Source of the DNA: Pseudomonas fluorescens
GTDB lineage: Bacteria; Pseudomonadota; Gammaproteobacteria; Pseudomonadales; Pseudomonadaceae
Length of the DNA: 64,000 nucleotides
Assembly: GCF_900636825.1 (NCBI RefSeq)
Contig: NZ_LR134318.1
Span: 2,079,501 to 2,143,500 of the forward strand
Direction: 5' to 3'
The translations under genes were made by a program, and so were the position numbers. Every line of letters starts with the position of its first letter. Position 1 is the first letter of the stretch. Below, piece after piece: positions 1 through 9,033 of this stretch. Below the pieces are notes generated by a model. It saw nothing but the letters and a program-made list of their open reading frames with translations. It did no database searches and was not told where the DNA came from.

Positions 1-743
1 TTGGAGAACGAGCTCGAGACGAAGAACGTCAGGCCCGATTCGGCAAACAGACGCACGGCAGCGGCGTCTTCATCGATGCCGTCGCCGAAACCCTGGTAAG
101 CCATGTCGAGGAACGGCACGTGACCTTTGGCTTTGACCACTTCCAGGACGTTGCTCCAGTCCGCCGGGGTCAAATCGACGCCGGTCGGGTTGTGGCAGCA
201 CGCATGGAGGATCACGATCGAGCCGTTCGGCAGGGCGTTGAGGTCGTCGAGCATGCCGGCGCGGTTAACGTCGTGAGTGGCGGCATCGTAATAACGATAG
301 TTCTGCACCGGGAAACCGGCGGTTTCGAACAGCGCGCGGTGGTTTTCCCAGCTTGGGTCGCTGATTGCCACAACGGCGTTCGGCAGCAGCTGCTTGAGGA
401 AGTCAGCACCGATTTTCAGTGCGCCGGTACCGCCGACGGCCTGAGTGGTGACGACACGACCGGCGCTGATCAGCGGCGAATCGTTGCCGAACAGCAGCTT
501 CTGCACGGCCTGATCGTAGGCAGCGATGCCATCGATCGGCAGGTAACCGCGCGAAGCGTGTTGAGCGACGCGAATCGTCTCGGCTTCGATCACCGCGCGC
601 AGCAGGGGAATTCGCCCCTCTTCGTTGCAGTAAACGCCCACGCCCAGGTTGACCTTGGTGGTCCGGGTATCGGCGTTGAATGCTTCGTTGAGGCCCAGGA
701 TTGGATCGCGGGGTGCCATTTCGACAGCGGAGAACAGGCTCAT
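1..743 (-). CDS. Aromatic amino-acid aminotransferase, N-terminal part (cut by window edge)
   Basis: PLP-dependent class I aminotransferase of the TyrB/AspC/PhhC group, which moves amino groups between aromatic or acidic amino acids and 2-oxoacids in the cytoplasm. The reading starts MSLFSAVEMAPRDP at the ATG ending at 743 and continues with VNLGVGVY, the family's N-terminal signature, and HACCHNPTG, the cofactor-pocket motif. The last readable residues are SSSFS followed by an incomplete AA-codon, so the window edge cuts the codon expected to encode the Schiff-base lysine. About 247 of roughly 398 residues are present. It is divergent from uvrB. The choice between tyrB and phhC cannot be made from this part. 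Confidence 0.93.
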   Translation of the reverse strand, partial: MSLFSAVEMAPRDPILGLNEAFNADTRTTKVNLGVGVYCNEEGRIPLLRAVIEAETIRVAQHASRGYLPIDGIAAYDQAVQKLLFGNDSPLISAGRVVTTQAVGGTGALKIGADFLKQLLPNAVVAISDPSWENHRALFETAGFPVQNYRYYDAATHDVNRAGMLDDLNALPNGSIVILHACCHNPTGVDLTPADWSNVLEVVKAKGHVPFLDMAYQGFGDGIDEDAAAVRLFAESGLTFFVSSSFS

Positions 744-1080
744 TATTACGGCGGCTCTGAATGGGGAGTGGAGGGACGTGTCGCGCTCCAGCCGGATGCA
801 CTAGAGCGGTGCACAAACGGGGAGCTAGTATAGAGGCCATTACTCGGCGATGGCGACAGGCGATTCGGCTTTTCCGCTAACTTTTCCCGAATATTTGTCG
901 ACCGTTAGTCGCTTGGCCTTGTCAGAGTCTTTACCGGATGTAGGACGTTTGCCTTGAAAGGTGAGGCAGTCGCCACCACATTGAGCACAATCCAGGTTTT
1001 TTCTTGCGCGACACCGGTCGTTTGCGGTCGTCCACGTGGTGCTCCGCTTTGCTCGGAAGGCCGCGATACCAGAGGTGTGT
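744..1080. promoter_or_regulatory. Divergent intergenic region, aminotransferase / uvrB
   Basis: This 337-base non-coding stretch separates two divergent genes. On the minus strand TATACT (827-832) is a good -10 for the aminotransferase, though its -35 is weak. On the plus strand TTGTCA (919-924) is a possible uvrB -35 with only a poor -10 behind it. I found no CTG-N10-CAG LexA box, so there is no sequence sign of SOS control of uvrB here. Confidence 0.4.
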
Positions 1081-3096
1081 ATGTCTCAATTCCAGCTAGT
1101 CACCCGCTTCGAGCCTGCCGGCGACCAGCCGCAAGCGATCCGCCAGTTGGTCGAGGGTATCGAAGCCGGGTTGGCACACCAGACGCTGCTCGGTGTGACC
1201 GGCTCAGGCAAGACCTTCAGCATCGCCAATGTCATCTCGCAAGTGCAGCGTCCAACCTTGGTGCTGGCGCCGAATAAAACCCTCGCGGCGCAGCTGTACG
1301 GCGAGTTCAAGGCGTTCTTTCCGAACAACGCCGTTGAATACTTCGTTTCCTACTACGATTACTACCAGCCCGAAGCGTATGTGCCGTCGTCCGACACCTT
1401 CATCGAGAAGGACGCTTCGATCAACGACCACATCGAACAGATGCGTTTGTCCGCGACCAAGGCGCTACTGGAGCGCAAAGACGCGATTATCGTCACCACG
1501 GTGTCGTGCATCTACGGCCTGGGCAGCCCGGAAACCTATTTGAAGATGGTGTTGCACGTCGATCGCGGCGACAAGCTCGATCAGCGTGCGCTGCTGCGGC
1601 GACTGGCCGATTTGCAATACACGCGCAATGACATGGATTTCGCCCGTGCGACCTTCCGTGTGCGCGGCGATGTGATCGATATATTCCCGGCGGAATCCGA
1701 CCTGGAAGCGATCCGCATCGAACTGTTCGATGACGAAGTCGAAAGCATTTCCGCATTCGATCCGCTGACCGGCGAAGTCATCCGCAAGATGCCACGGTTC
1801 ACCTTCTACCCGAAAAGTCACTATGTAACGCCCCGGGAAACCCTGCTCGACGCCATCGAACACATCAAAGTCGAACTGCAGGAGCGCCTCGAGTACCTGC
1901 GCTCCAACAATAAGCTGGTCGAAGCCCAGCGACTTGAGCAGCGCACCCGTTTCGACCTGGAGATGATCCTCGAGCTGGGTTATTGCAACGGCATCGAAAA
2001 CTATTCGCGCTATCTGTCCGGGCGGCCGGCCGGTGCGGCGCCGCCGACGCTTTACGATTATCTGCCGGCCGATGCCTTGCTGGTCATCGACGAATCCCAC
2101 GTCAGCGTGCCGCAGGTCGGTGCGATGTATAAGGGCGACCGTTCGCGCAAGGAAACTCTGGTGGAATACGGCTTCCGCCTGCCCTCGGCGCTGGATAACC
2201 GGCCGATGCGGTTTGACGAGTGGGAAGGGGTCAGCCCGCAAACCATTTTCGTCTCGGCGACGCCGGGCAATTACGAGGCTGAACACGCCGGCCGCGTGGT
2301 CGAGCAAGTCGTGCGCCCGACCGGGCTGGTAGACCCGCAGGTCGAAGTACGGCCGGCACTGACGCAGGTCGATGACTTGCTCTCGGAAATCACCAAGCGC
2401 GTGGCCGTCGAAGAGCGTGTTCTGGTCACCACACTGACCAAACGCATGGCCGAAGACTTGACCGATTACCTCGCCGACCACGGCGTGCGCGTGCGGTATC
2501 TGCACTCGGACATCGACACCGTCGAGCGGGTCGAGATCATCCGCGACTTGCGCCTCGGCGTTTTCGATGTGCTGGTCGGCATTAACCTGCTGCGCGAAGG
2601 CCTGGATATGCCAGAAGTGTCGCTGGTGGCGATTCTCGATGCCGACAAGGAAGGCTTTCTGCGCTCCGAGCGCTCGCTGATCCAGACCATTGGCCGCGCG
2701 GCGCGGAACCTCAACGGCCGGGCGATTCTTTACGCTGACCGTATGACCGGTTCGATGGAGCGGGCGATTGGCGAGACCGAGCGTCGTCGCGACAAGCAGA
2801 TAGCGTTCAACCTGGCCAACGGCATTACTCCGAAAGGCGTGTTCAAGGATGTCGCCGACATCATGGAAGGCGCCACGGTGCCGGGCTCGCGCAGCAAGAA
2901 GCGCAAGGGCATGGCCAAGGCCGCCGAAGAAAACGCCAAATACGAAGCCGAACTGCGCTCGCCGAGTGAGATCACCAAACGCATTCGCGCGCTGGAAGAG
3001 AAAATGTATCAATTGGCGCGGGATCTGGAGTTCGAAGCAGCGGCGCAGATGCGTGATGAGATTGCCAAACTGCGCGAGCGATTGTTAGCGGTATGA
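1081..3096 (+). CDS. uvrB: UvrABC excinuclease subunit B
   Basis: UvrB verifies DNA damage handed over by UvrA and recruits UvrC for nucleotide excision repair. The 671-residue protein has the usual length. Walker A GVTGSGKT lies near residues 38-45. The aromatic beta-hairpin region [15 protein letters not shown] follows near 90-105. Helicase-like motifs include IDESH and QTIGRAARN, and a C-terminal UVR motif ([21 protein letters not shown]) is the UvrC-contact region. An upstream in-frame start exists at 1036, but the ATG at 1081 ([12 protein letters not shown]) matches the family N-terminus. The gene is monocistronic and is followed by a palindromic repeat that separates it from a convergent gene. 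Confidence 0.98.
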   Translation: MSQFQLVTRFEPAGDQPQAIRQLVEGIEAGLAHQTLLGVTGSGKTFSIANVISQVQRPTLVLAPNKTLAAQLYGEFKAFFPNNAVEYFVSYYDYYQPEAYVPSSDTFIEKDASINDHIEQMRLSATKALLERKDAIIVTTVSCIYGLGSPETYLKMVLHVDRGDKLDQRALLRRLADLQYTRNDMDFARATFRVRGDVIDIFPAESDLEAIRIELFDDEVESISAFDPLTGEVIRKMPRFTFYPKSHYVTPRETLLDAIEHIKVELQERLEYLRSNNKLVEAQRLEQRTRFDLEMILELGYCNGIENYSRYLSGRPAGAAPPTLYDYLPADALLVIDESHVSVPQVGAMYKGDRSRKETLVEYGFRLPSALDNRPMRFDEWEGVSPQTIFVSATPGNYEAEHAGRVVEQVVRPTGLVDPQVEVRPALTQVDDLLSEITKRVAVEERVLVTTLTKRMAEDLTDYLADHGVRVRYLHSDIDTVERVEIIRDLRLGVFDVLVGINLLREGLDMPEVSLVAILDADKEGFLRSERSLIQTIGRAARNLNGRAILYADRMTGSMERAIGETERRRDKQIAFNLANGITPKGVFKDVADIMEGATVPGSRSKKRKGMAKAAEENAKYEAELRSPSEITKRIRALEEKMYQLARDLEFEAAAQMRDEIAKLRERLLAV

Positions 3097-3100
3097 CAAG

Positions 3101-3190
3101 TCCTGTAGGAGCTGCCGAAGGCTGCGATCTTTTGATCTCGTTTTTACAATCAAAGTCAAAAGATCGCAGCCTTCGGCAGCTCCTACAGGA
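3101..3190. repeat. Palindromic repeat, family A (CTGTAGGAGCTGCCG type)
   Basis: A long imperfect inverted repeat whose outer arms read TCCTGTAGGAGCTGCCGAAG and its complement, around a short AT-rich centre with a mirrored AAAAGATCGCAG. It fills the gap between the convergent ends of uvrB and the efflux transporter, so it could form a long hairpin in either transcript. The same element recurs at 7509, 10359, 18571, 27701 (degenerate) and 35883. It is of the REP/BIME type. Confidence 0.85.
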
Positions 3191-3200
3191 TTGAGTCGGA

Positions 3201-4751
3201 TCAGTGAGATTCGCCGGCCTTTAGCCCCGCCGGGAGCTTTTTGGTCAGTAGAATTGCCAGCATACTCACCCCCAGCGCAATCCCGACAAAGTGAAACGCA
3301 TCGTTATAAGCCATGATCGCCGCCTGCTGATGGACGATCTCGCTCAACTTGGCCAACGCTGCCGTGTCACTGCCAAATCGATCGGTCATCGACGCCAGCC
3401 GCTCGGCCACTTGCGGATTGGTCGGCACCACCGCTTCACGCAAATAATCGAAGTAAGTCTTGGTCCGCGCATCCAGCAATGTTGCGAGCAACGCGATGCC
3501 GATTGCGCCACCGAGGTTGCGCAAGATATTGAACAAACTCGAGGCCGAGCCAGCGTCCTGGGGCAGGATGTAAGCCGTTGCGATCAACGAAATGGTGACC
3601 ATGATCAACGGCTGCCCCAGCGCGCGGATGATCTGGATCTGATTGAACTGCGGGCCGGCAAAGTCCGGGTTCAGCACCCCCGAGGAAAAACTCGCCAGAC
3701 CAAACAGGCCGAAGCCGATCGTGCACAGCCATTTCGGCGAGACGAACTTCATCAGTTGCGGCACCAGCGGAATCAGAAACAGTTGCGGCACGCCCATCCA
3801 CATGATCACTTCGCCGATCTGCAGGGCGTTGTAGTTCTGGATCTGCGCCAGATACAGAGGCAATAAGTAGATCGAACCGTACAGACCTACGCCCATGCCC
3901 AGGCTGGAAATACTGGATAAACCAAAATTGCGATTGCGCAGAATTCCCAAGTTGATCAGCGGGTTGGGCTTGGAAATCTGCACGATCACAAAGGTGATCA
4001 GGCTCAACAGGGCGATGCTGCCCAGGGCCACGATCAGGCTCGATTCCAGCCAGTCCTTGCGATGGCCTTCTTCAAGAAATACCTGCAGGCAACCCAGGCC
4101 AATCCCCAGCGACAGAATGCCGGTGTAGTCGGTGCTTTTCAGCAATTCCCAGTGCGCTGCTTTTTTTTCCAGGCCGTAGAGCAGCCCGGCGATCATGATC
4201 AGCCCTGGCGGGATGTTGATGTAGAAGATGTATTCCCAGCCCCAGTTTTCCGTGAGCCAGCCGCCGAGCGTCGGGCCGATTGACGGCGCGAAGGTCGCGG
4301 TCATGGCAAACATCGCCATGCCTTTGGCGCGATGATGTTCGGGGAGTTTGATCAGCGTCAGGGTGAACGCCAGCGGAATCAACGCGCCGCCGGTGAAACC
4401 CTGCATGGCACGAAAGACGATCATGCTCTCCAGGCTCCAGGCCATTGAACACAGCAGCGATGAGACCAGAAACCCCAGCGATACCCACACCGCCAGGCGC
4501 CGCGCCGAGAGCAACTGCACCAGCCAAGCGGTCAGCGGGATCATGATGATTTCCGCCACCAGATAGGACGTGGAAATCCACGAACCTTCTTCTAGCGTCG
4601 CCGACAGCGCACCCTGAATATCTTTCAACGAGGAGTTGGTGATCTGGATGTCGAGCACCGCCATAAAGGCGCCAAGCATCACGCTCATCACCGCAATCCA
4701 GTCGCGCCGGCTAGGTTCGTCCACCGGGCGGATCAGTGAATCACCGGCCAT
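3201..4751 (-). CDS. DHA2-family (EmrB/QacA-type) MFS multidrug efflux transporter
   Basis: Proton-driven inner-membrane drug exporter of 516 residues, the usual size for 14-helix DHA2 proteins. TM1 carries the acidic residue in MAVLDIQITNSSL typical of EmrB. The antiporter signature region APSIGPTLGGWLTENWGWEY with following YINIPPG lies near residues 155-185. The ATG ending at 4751 overlaps the stop of the upstream HlyD-type gene by 11 bases, so the two are translationally coupled and probably form one EmrAB-like pump. No outer-membrane channel or dedicated regulator lies alongside. Substrates are unknown. Confidence 0.93.
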   Translation of the reverse strand: MAGDSLIRPVDEPSRRDWIAVMSVMLGAFMAVLDIQITNSSLKDIQGALSATLEEGSWISTSYLVAEIIMIPLTAWLVQLLSARRLAVWVSLGFLVSSLLCSMAWSLESMIVFRAMQGFTGGALIPLAFTLTLIKLPEHHRAKGMAMFAMTATFAPSIGPTLGGWLTENWGWEYIFYINIPPGLIMIAGLLYGLEKKAAHWELLKSTDYTGILSLGIGLGCLQVFLEEGHRKDWLESSLIVALGSIALLSLITFVIVQISKPNPLINLGILRNRNFGLSSISSLGMGVGLYGSIYLLPLYLAQIQNYNALQIGEVIMWMGVPQLFLIPLVPQLMKFVSPKWLCTIGFGLFGLASFSSGVLNPDFAGPQFNQIQIIRALGQPLIMVTISLIATAYILPQDAGSASSLFNILRNLGGAIGIALLATLLDARTKTYFDYLREAVVPTNPQVAERLASMTDRFGSDTAALAKLSEIVHQQAAIMAYNDAFHFVGIALGVSMLAILLTKKLPAGLKAGESH

Positions 4752-5787
4752 CGGCGGCGTCCTGGATATTCACAGTGGCGGTGACGGACATGCCCGGGCG
4801 GATTTTCCCGCGCAACGGGTTATCCGCCTTGAAGGTCAGTTTCACCGGAATCCGTTGCACGACTTTGGTGAAGTTGCCGGTGGCGTTGTCCGGTGGCAGC
4901 AGACTGAACTGTGCGCCGGACGCGGCGAACAGACTGTCGACCCGCGCTTCGATCGGCGTATCGCCATAGGCATCGAAAGTCAGCTCGGCTTTTTGTCCGG
5001 GCTGCATGTGGCCGATCTGGGTTTCCTTGAAGTTGGCCTGGACCCAAATATCCTCGTCGGGAACGATCGACAGCAGATAGGCGCCAGCCTGCACGACCTG
5101 GCCGTTGCGCGCGGCGCGCTGGCCGACGAGGCCGCTGATCGGTGCGTGGATTTCGCTGCGGGTCAGATTGAGTTCGGCTTGAGCGAGATCGGCGCGGGCG
5201 TTGGCGATCTGCGCGTCGAGGCGTTTGATCTCGGCGCTCAGCGCGTTGACCTGCTGCCGCTGGCTCTGCGCATCCGCCTGCGCCTTGGCCACTTGCGAGC
5301 GGGCGATATGGGCATCGGCGGAGAGGGTGGTGACCCGTTCTTCGGAGACGTAACCGGGTTTGCGCAGGGTTTCTGCGCGAGACAGATCCATCTGCGAACG
5401 GCCGAGCGTGGCCTGCGTGGTCGCCACCTGCGCATCGCTGGCGGCGATCAGGCTCGATTGCTGGGTCAGCTTGCTTTGCGCTTGCAGGCGTTCGGCCTCG
5501 CGAGTGGCGAGCGCCGCATTGGCGCGGTCGACCGCGAGGCGGAAATCATTGGGTTCGAGGCGCAGCAGCAGTTGGCCTTTTTCCACGTGCTGATTGTCCT
5601 GCACCAACACTTCGTCAATTCGCGCGCTCAGTTGGCTCGAGACACGGGTGATTTCGCCCTGGACATAGGCGTTGTCAGTGCTTTCATAAAAGCGTCCCTT
5701 GAAGAACCAGTGAGCGAAGAAGCCGCCGGCGATCAGCAGGACGAGCAGTAGGAAAATCAACAGGCGACGCTTGAGTTGGGCTGGCAT
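4741..5787 (-). CDS. HlyD/EmrA-type membrane fusion protein
   Basis: Periplasmic adaptor linking the neighbouring MFS exporter to an outer-membrane channel. One N-terminal transmembrane helix (LLIFLLLVLLIAGGFFAHWFF) anchors it. A biotinyl-lipoyl-like half-motif (RVSSQLSARIDEVLVQDNQHVEKGQLLLRLEP) is followed by a long alpha-hairpin rich in Ala, Gln and Arg, the second lipoyl half and a beta-barrel. I use the ATG ending at 5787 (MPAQLKRR, 348 residues); a TTG two codons upstream is possible. It is the first gene of a two-gene operon and overlaps the next gene by 11 bases. Confidence 0.93.
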   Translation of the reverse strand: MPAQLKRRLLIFLLLVLLIAGGFFAHWFFKGRFYESTDNAYVQGEITRVSSQLSARIDEVLVQDNQHVEKGQLLLRLEPNDFRLAVDRANAALATREAERLQAQSKLTQQSSLIAASDAQVATTQATLGRSQMDLSRAETLRKPGYVSEERVTTLSADAHIARSQVAKAQADAQSQRQQVNALSAEIKRLDAQIANARADLAQAELNLTRSEIHAPISGLVGQRAARNGQVVQAGAYLLSIVPDEDIWVQANFKETQIGHMQPGQKAELTFDAYGDTPIEARVDSLFAASGAQFSLLPPDNATGNFTKVVQRIPVKLTFKADNPLRGKIRPGMSVTATVNIQDAADGR

Positions 5788-6015
5788 GGGCAAACTGTAG
5801 TCGAGTAATTGTAAGGAAAGTTATCAGCCGGCGAATCTCGCATACAGCCGATAAGCGGTAAATGCCTGCGTTTGATATTCGGCCATTCACCGCGCCTTAC
5901 GGGCGTTCCAGGCGCAAACTTGGCTTAAATGCCCTGCCTGCTGGAGCGGGGCGGGTGTCGCCTGTTACCATTCGCCGCTTGATCGTTTTGCTTTTCATTC
6001 TTTTCGAGACATGCC

Positions 6016-7497
6016 ATGACCACCGTCCGCACTCGCATCGCGCCATCGCCTACCGGGGACCCCCACGTAGGTACCGCTTACATCGCATTGTTCAACTACT
6101 GCTTTGCCAAGCAGCACGGCGGTGAGTTCATCCTGCGCATCGAAGACACCGATCAATTGCGTTCGACTCGCGAATCGGAACAGCAGATTTTCGACGCCCT
6201 GCGCTGGCTCGGTATCGACTGGAGCGAAGGTCCGGACGTCGGTGGCCCGCATGGTCCTTATCGCCAGAGCGAGCGCGGCGACATCTATCAAAAGTATTGC
6301 CAGCAACTGGTCGACATGGGGCACGCGTTCCCATGCTTCTGCACCGCCGAAGAACTGGATCAGATGCGCGCCGAGCAAATGGCTCGTGGCGAAACTCCGC
6401 GTTACGACGGCCGTGCGCTGCTGCTGTCGAAAGAAGAAGTGGCAGCTCGCCTGGCGGCAGGCGAGCCGCACGTGATCCGCATGAAGGTGCCGAGCGAAGG
6501 CGTTTGCGTGGTGCCGGACATGCTCCGTGGCGACGTCGAGATCCCATGGGATCGCATGGACATGCAAGTGCTGATGAAGACCGACGGCCTGCCGACGTAC
6601 TTCCTCGCCAACGTGGTCGATGACCATTTGATGGGCATCACTCACGTTCTGCGTGGCGAAGAGTGGCTGCCATCGGCGCCAAAACTGATCCTCCTTTATG
6701 AATATTTTGGCTGGGAACAACCCGAGCTGTGCTACATGCCGCTGCTGCGTAATCCGGACAAGAGCAAGCTGTCCAAGCGCAAAAACCCGACCTCGGTGAC
6801 CTTTTACGAGCGCATGGGCTTTATGCCGGAAGCGATGCTCAACTACCTCGGCCGCATGGGCTGGTCGATGCCGGACGAGCGCGAGAAGTTCTCGCTGCAG
6901 GAAATGGTCGACAACTTCGACCTCAAGCGTGTCTCGCTTGGCGGGCCGATCTTCGATATCGAGAAACTGTCCTGGCTCAATGGCCAATGGCTGCGCGATC
7001 TGCCGGTGGAAGAGTTCGCCGCACGCGTGCAGAAGTGGGCGTTCAATTCCGAATACATGATGAAGATCGCGCCGCATGTCCAGGGCCGTGTTGAAACCTT
7101 CAGCCAGGTAGCACCGCTGGGCGGGTTCTTCTTCGCCGGCGGCGTCAATCCGGACGCCAAGCTGTTCGAATCGAAAAAACTCTCGGGCGATCAGGTTCGC
7201 CAGTTGATGCAGTTGATCCTGTGGAAACTGGAAAGTCTGCGTCAGTGGGAGAAGGACAACATCACCGCAACGATTCAGGCGGTGGTGGAATCCCTTGAAC
7301 TGAAACTGCGCGACGCTATGCCGTTGATGTTCGCGGCGATCACCGGTCAGGCGAGTTCGGTTTCGGTGCTCGATGCGATGGAAATTCTCGGGCCGGATCT
7401 GACCCGTTTCCGTCTGCGCCAGGCGATTGATTTGCTGGGCGGCGTGTCGAAGAAAGAAAACAAAGAGTGGGAAAAGCTTCTGGCCGCCATCGCCTGA
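6016..7497 (+). CDS. gltX: Glutamate--tRNA ligase
   Basis: Class I aminoacyl-tRNA synthetase that charges tRNA-Glu; 493 residues is normal for GltX. The HIGH-type motif reads [13 protein letters not shown] at residues 10-22 and the KMSKS-type motif reads [10 protein letters not shown] near 250. Only the first Cys pair of the E. coli zinc site is seen (CFC); the second half is replaced by [10 protein letters not shown], so zinc binding is unlikely. Two tRNA-Glu genes lie just downstream (7922-7997 and 8206-8281), but separate promoters make a shared transcript unlikely. Confidence 0.98.
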   Translation: MTTVRTRIAPSPTGDPHVGTAYIALFNYCFAKQHGGEFILRIEDTDQLRSTRESEQQIFDALRWLGIDWSEGPDVGGPHGPYRQSERGDIYQKYCQQLVDMGHAFPCFCTAEELDQMRAEQMARGETPRYDGRALLLSKEEVAARLAAGEPHVIRMKVPSEGVCVVPDMLRGDVEIPWDRMDMQVLMKTDGLPTYFLANVVDDHLMGITHVLRGEEWLPSAPKLILLYEYFGWEQPELCYMPLLRNPDKSKLSKRKNPTSVTFYERMGFMPEAMLNYLGRMGWSMPDEREKFSLQEMVDNFDLKRVSLGGPIFDIEKLSWLNGQWLRDLPVEEFAARVQKWAFNSEYMMKIAPHVQGRVETFSQVAPLGGFFFAGGVNPDAKLFESKKLSGDQVRQLMQLILWKLESLRQWEKDNITATIQAVVESLELKLRDAMPLMFAAITGQASSVSVLDAMEILGPDLTRFRLRQAIDLLGGVSKKENKEWEKLLAAIA

Positions 7498-7508
7498 TAG
7501 CTTTACCC

Positions 7509-7611
7509 CCTGTAGGAGCTGCCGCAGGCTCGGGCCGCGATCGGACGATCTTTTGATCTTGTTTTCAAAAGGCAAAGTCAAAAGATCGCAGGCTGCGCCA
7601 GCTCCTACAGG
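7509..7611. repeat. Palindromic repeat, family A
   Basis: Second copy of the CTGTAGGAGCTGCCG inverted repeat, placed 12 bases after the gltX stop. The arms are interrupted by CGGGCCGCGATCGGACG, an insertion also seen in reversed form in the copy at 10359, so subtypes exist within the family. It may protect or terminate the gltX message. Confidence 0.8.
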
Positions 7612-7704
7612 TCTGCGTACGTTGTGAACCTCCCGGTTTACGGGAGGAGGGCGGTAAGTGATTGTTATGCCGACGAAAAATTTTGAAAAATTTCAAAAAT
7701 AAGT

Positions 7705-7733
7705 TTGACAGGCTTTCGATACGCCCTTAAGAT
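7705..7733 (+). promoter_or_regulatory. Sigma-70 promoter of the tRNA-Ala/Glu cluster
   Basis: A consensus -35 TTGACA (7705-7710) is followed by a 17-base spacer and TAAGAT (7728-7733). A G+C-rich discriminator (TCGCCCC) follows, as expected of stringently controlled stable-RNA promoters. The first tRNA begins about 27 bases past the predicted start. Confidence 0.8.
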
Positions 7734-7766
7734 TCGCCCCGTCCTCAGCGATGACATCAACGATGA

Positions 7767-7842
7767 GGGGCTATAGCTCAGCTGGGAGAGCGCCTGCATG
7801 GCATGCAGGAGGTCAACGGTTCGATCCCGTTTAGCTCCACCA
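7767..7842 (+). tRNA. tRNA-Ala (GGC), copy 1
   Basis: A 76-base cloverleaf with encoded CCA. The acceptor stem is GGGGCTA/TAGCTCC, and the anticodon stem CCTGC/GCAGG encloses the loop ATGGCAT with anticodon GGC. The T-stem is AACGG/CCGTT and differs from copy 2 by a compensated pair. Confidence 0.97.
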
Positions 7843-7921
7843 ATTTACACTTCAAGGCCTGGCCACACCGGCCTTGAAGCGATCAACACTCAGCGTTGGT
7901 CAGTTGTATAGAAGGGTTTGC

Positions 7922-7997
7922 GTCCCCTTCGTCTAGTGGCCTAGGACACCGCCCTTTCACGGCGGTAACAGGGGTTCGAGTCCCCTAGGGGACGCCA
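7922..7997 (+). tRNA. tRNA-Glu (TTC), copy 1
   Basis: A 76-base cloverleaf with encoded CCA and acceptor stem GTCCCCT/AGGGGAC. The anticodon stem CCGCC/GGCGG encloses the loop CTTTCAC, giving anticodon TTC. It is cotranscribed with the tRNA-Ala 79 bases upstream. Confidence 0.97.
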
Positions 7998-8049
7998 GTT
8001 TTACAGAAGTGATGTTGCAAGATGTCACTCCGCCGTGAGGCGAAAAATC

Positions 8050-8125
8050 GGGGCTATAGCTCAGCTGGGAGAGCGCCTGCATGGCATGCAGGAGGTCAGC
8101 GGTTCGATCCCGCTTAGCTCCACCA
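8050..8125 (+). tRNA. tRNA-Ala (GGC), copy 2
   Basis: Second copy of tRNA-Ala(GGC) in the tandem duplication. Its T-stem is AGCGG/CCGCT against AACGG/CCGTT in copy 1, a G-C pair replacing A-T with both partners changed (8099 and 8113). Confidence 0.97.
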
Positions 8126-8205
8126 ATTTTACAGTTCAAGGTCTGGCCACACCGGCCTTGAATCGATCAGATCTCAGCACTGATCAGTTGTATAGAAGGG
8201 TTTGT

Positions 8206-8281
8206 GTCCCCTTCGTCTAGTGGCCTAGGACACCGCCCTTTCACGGCGGTAACAGGGGTTCGAGTCCCCTAGGGGACGCCA
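8206..8281 (+). tRNA. tRNA-Glu (TTC), copy 2
   Basis: Identical in sequence to copy 1 at 7922-7997, with anticodon TTC and encoded CCA. It is the last gene of the Ala-Glu-Ala-Glu transcription unit and is followed by a terminator. Confidence 0.97.
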
Positions 8282-8307
8282 CGATTACCCGCTCTGCGGG
8301 ATTTTAT

Positions 8308-8338
8308 AAGGGTCATTCAATTATTGAATGGCCCTTTT
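8308..8338 (+). terminator. Rho-independent terminator of the tRNA cluster
   Basis: A 12-bp stem (GGGTCATTCAAT with ATTGAATGGCCC, one T.G wobble) around a minimal loop is followed by TTTT. It lies 29 bases after the last tRNA. Confidence 0.85.
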
Positions 8339-8409
8339 GTTTGTCTGGCGTTTGGCCAATTCTCCTTTTTCCTTACACTGTGCTTCAGACCAGCGGTCAT
8401 ATTCTTGAC

Positions 8410-8453
8410 TTGCAGATTATTATTATGCGAATAATATTCTAATCGTAATATTC
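8410..8453 (+). promoter_or_regulatory. Promoter with repeat-type operator before the TetR gene
   Basis: TTGCAG (8410-8415), a 16-base spacer and TAATAT (8432-8437) form a possible promoter. The -10 lies inside the palindrome GAATAATATTC (8429-8439), and TAATATTC occurs twice as a direct repeat (8432-8439 and 8446-8453). A TetR dimer bound here would block transcription, so autorepression is the likely reading. Confidence 0.5.
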
Positions 8454-8463
8454 GGAGGCAACG

Positions 8464-9003
8464 ATGAACGATAAAAAAGCTCAAACCCGCGAACGCATCC
8501 TCAAGGCTGCCAGCGCCGCACTGATCCAGCGCGGCCCGGCCGACCCGAGCGTGGGCGAAGTGATGGGCGCGGCCGGCCTGACAGTCGGCGGCTTCTACGC
8601 TCACTTCGAAAGCAAGGACGCGATGATGCTCGAGGCGTTCAAGCAATTGCTCGGTCGCCGCCGCGATCTGATTGCCGACATGGATGCCGACCTGACCGGT
8701 GAGGAGCGTCGCGCCTTGGTGGCGGCGTTTTACCTGTCGCGCAAACACCGTGATTCGAGCGATGCAGCGTGTCCGATTCCAGCCTCGATCGGCGAATTGG
8801 GCCGTTTGCCGGATTCGTTTCGTATCGCCCTGAACGAGCATCTGGAGTTGATGGTTGCGCAGTTGGCGGCCAGCCCAGAGGACACCGACAAAGCGCTGGC
8901 CGATGTGGCCTTGATGGTCGGAGGTCTGGCCCTCGCCAGGGCGCTCGGCCCTGGTGATTTATCCGATCGATTGCTGCGCGCTGCCAAGTCGGCGGTGCGT
9001 TGA
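8464..9003 (+). CDS. TetR/AcrR-family transcriptional regulator
   Basis: A DNA-binding repressor of 179 residues. The N-terminal helix-turn-helix spans roughly residues 10-55, with recognition region SVGEVMGAAGLTVGGFYAHFESKD. The C-terminal ligand-binding half contains two Cys-free helices after AACPIPASIGELGR and cannot be matched to a ligand. The start is preceded by GGAGG. It is the first gene of a probable operon with a hydrolase 30 bases downstream and a thioesterase after that, so it may control that pair as well as itself through repeats overlapping its promoter. Confidence 0.93.
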   Translation: MNDKKAQTRERILKAASAALIQRGPADPSVGEVMGAAGLTVGGFYAHFESKDAMMLEAFKQLLGRRRDLIADMDADLTGEERRALVAAFYLSRKHRDSSDAACPIPASIGELGRLPDSFRIALNEHLELMVAQLAASPEDTDKALADVALMVGGLALARALGPGDLSDRLLRAAKSAVR

Positions 9004-9033
9004 CCTGAAGGCAAAACGCCTGAGGAGAGAGCG

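Noticed and set aside
1465..3012. 515-codon open frame antisense to uvrB
   Set aside because: It mirrors a strongly conserved gene in a G+C-rich genome; no ribosome site and no recognisable protein. Similar long antisense frames over gltX, leuB/asd and thrS were dismissed for the same reason.
3101..3190. Possible CRISPR or mobile-element signal from repeated palindromes
   Set aside because: Elements are single palindromes scattered at gene ends, not regularly spaced direct repeats with unique spacers; no cas or transposase gene is present.
7957..8220. Short ORFs over the tRNA-Ala/Glu genes
   Set aside because: They are readings of tRNA sequence and spacer repeated by the tandem duplication.
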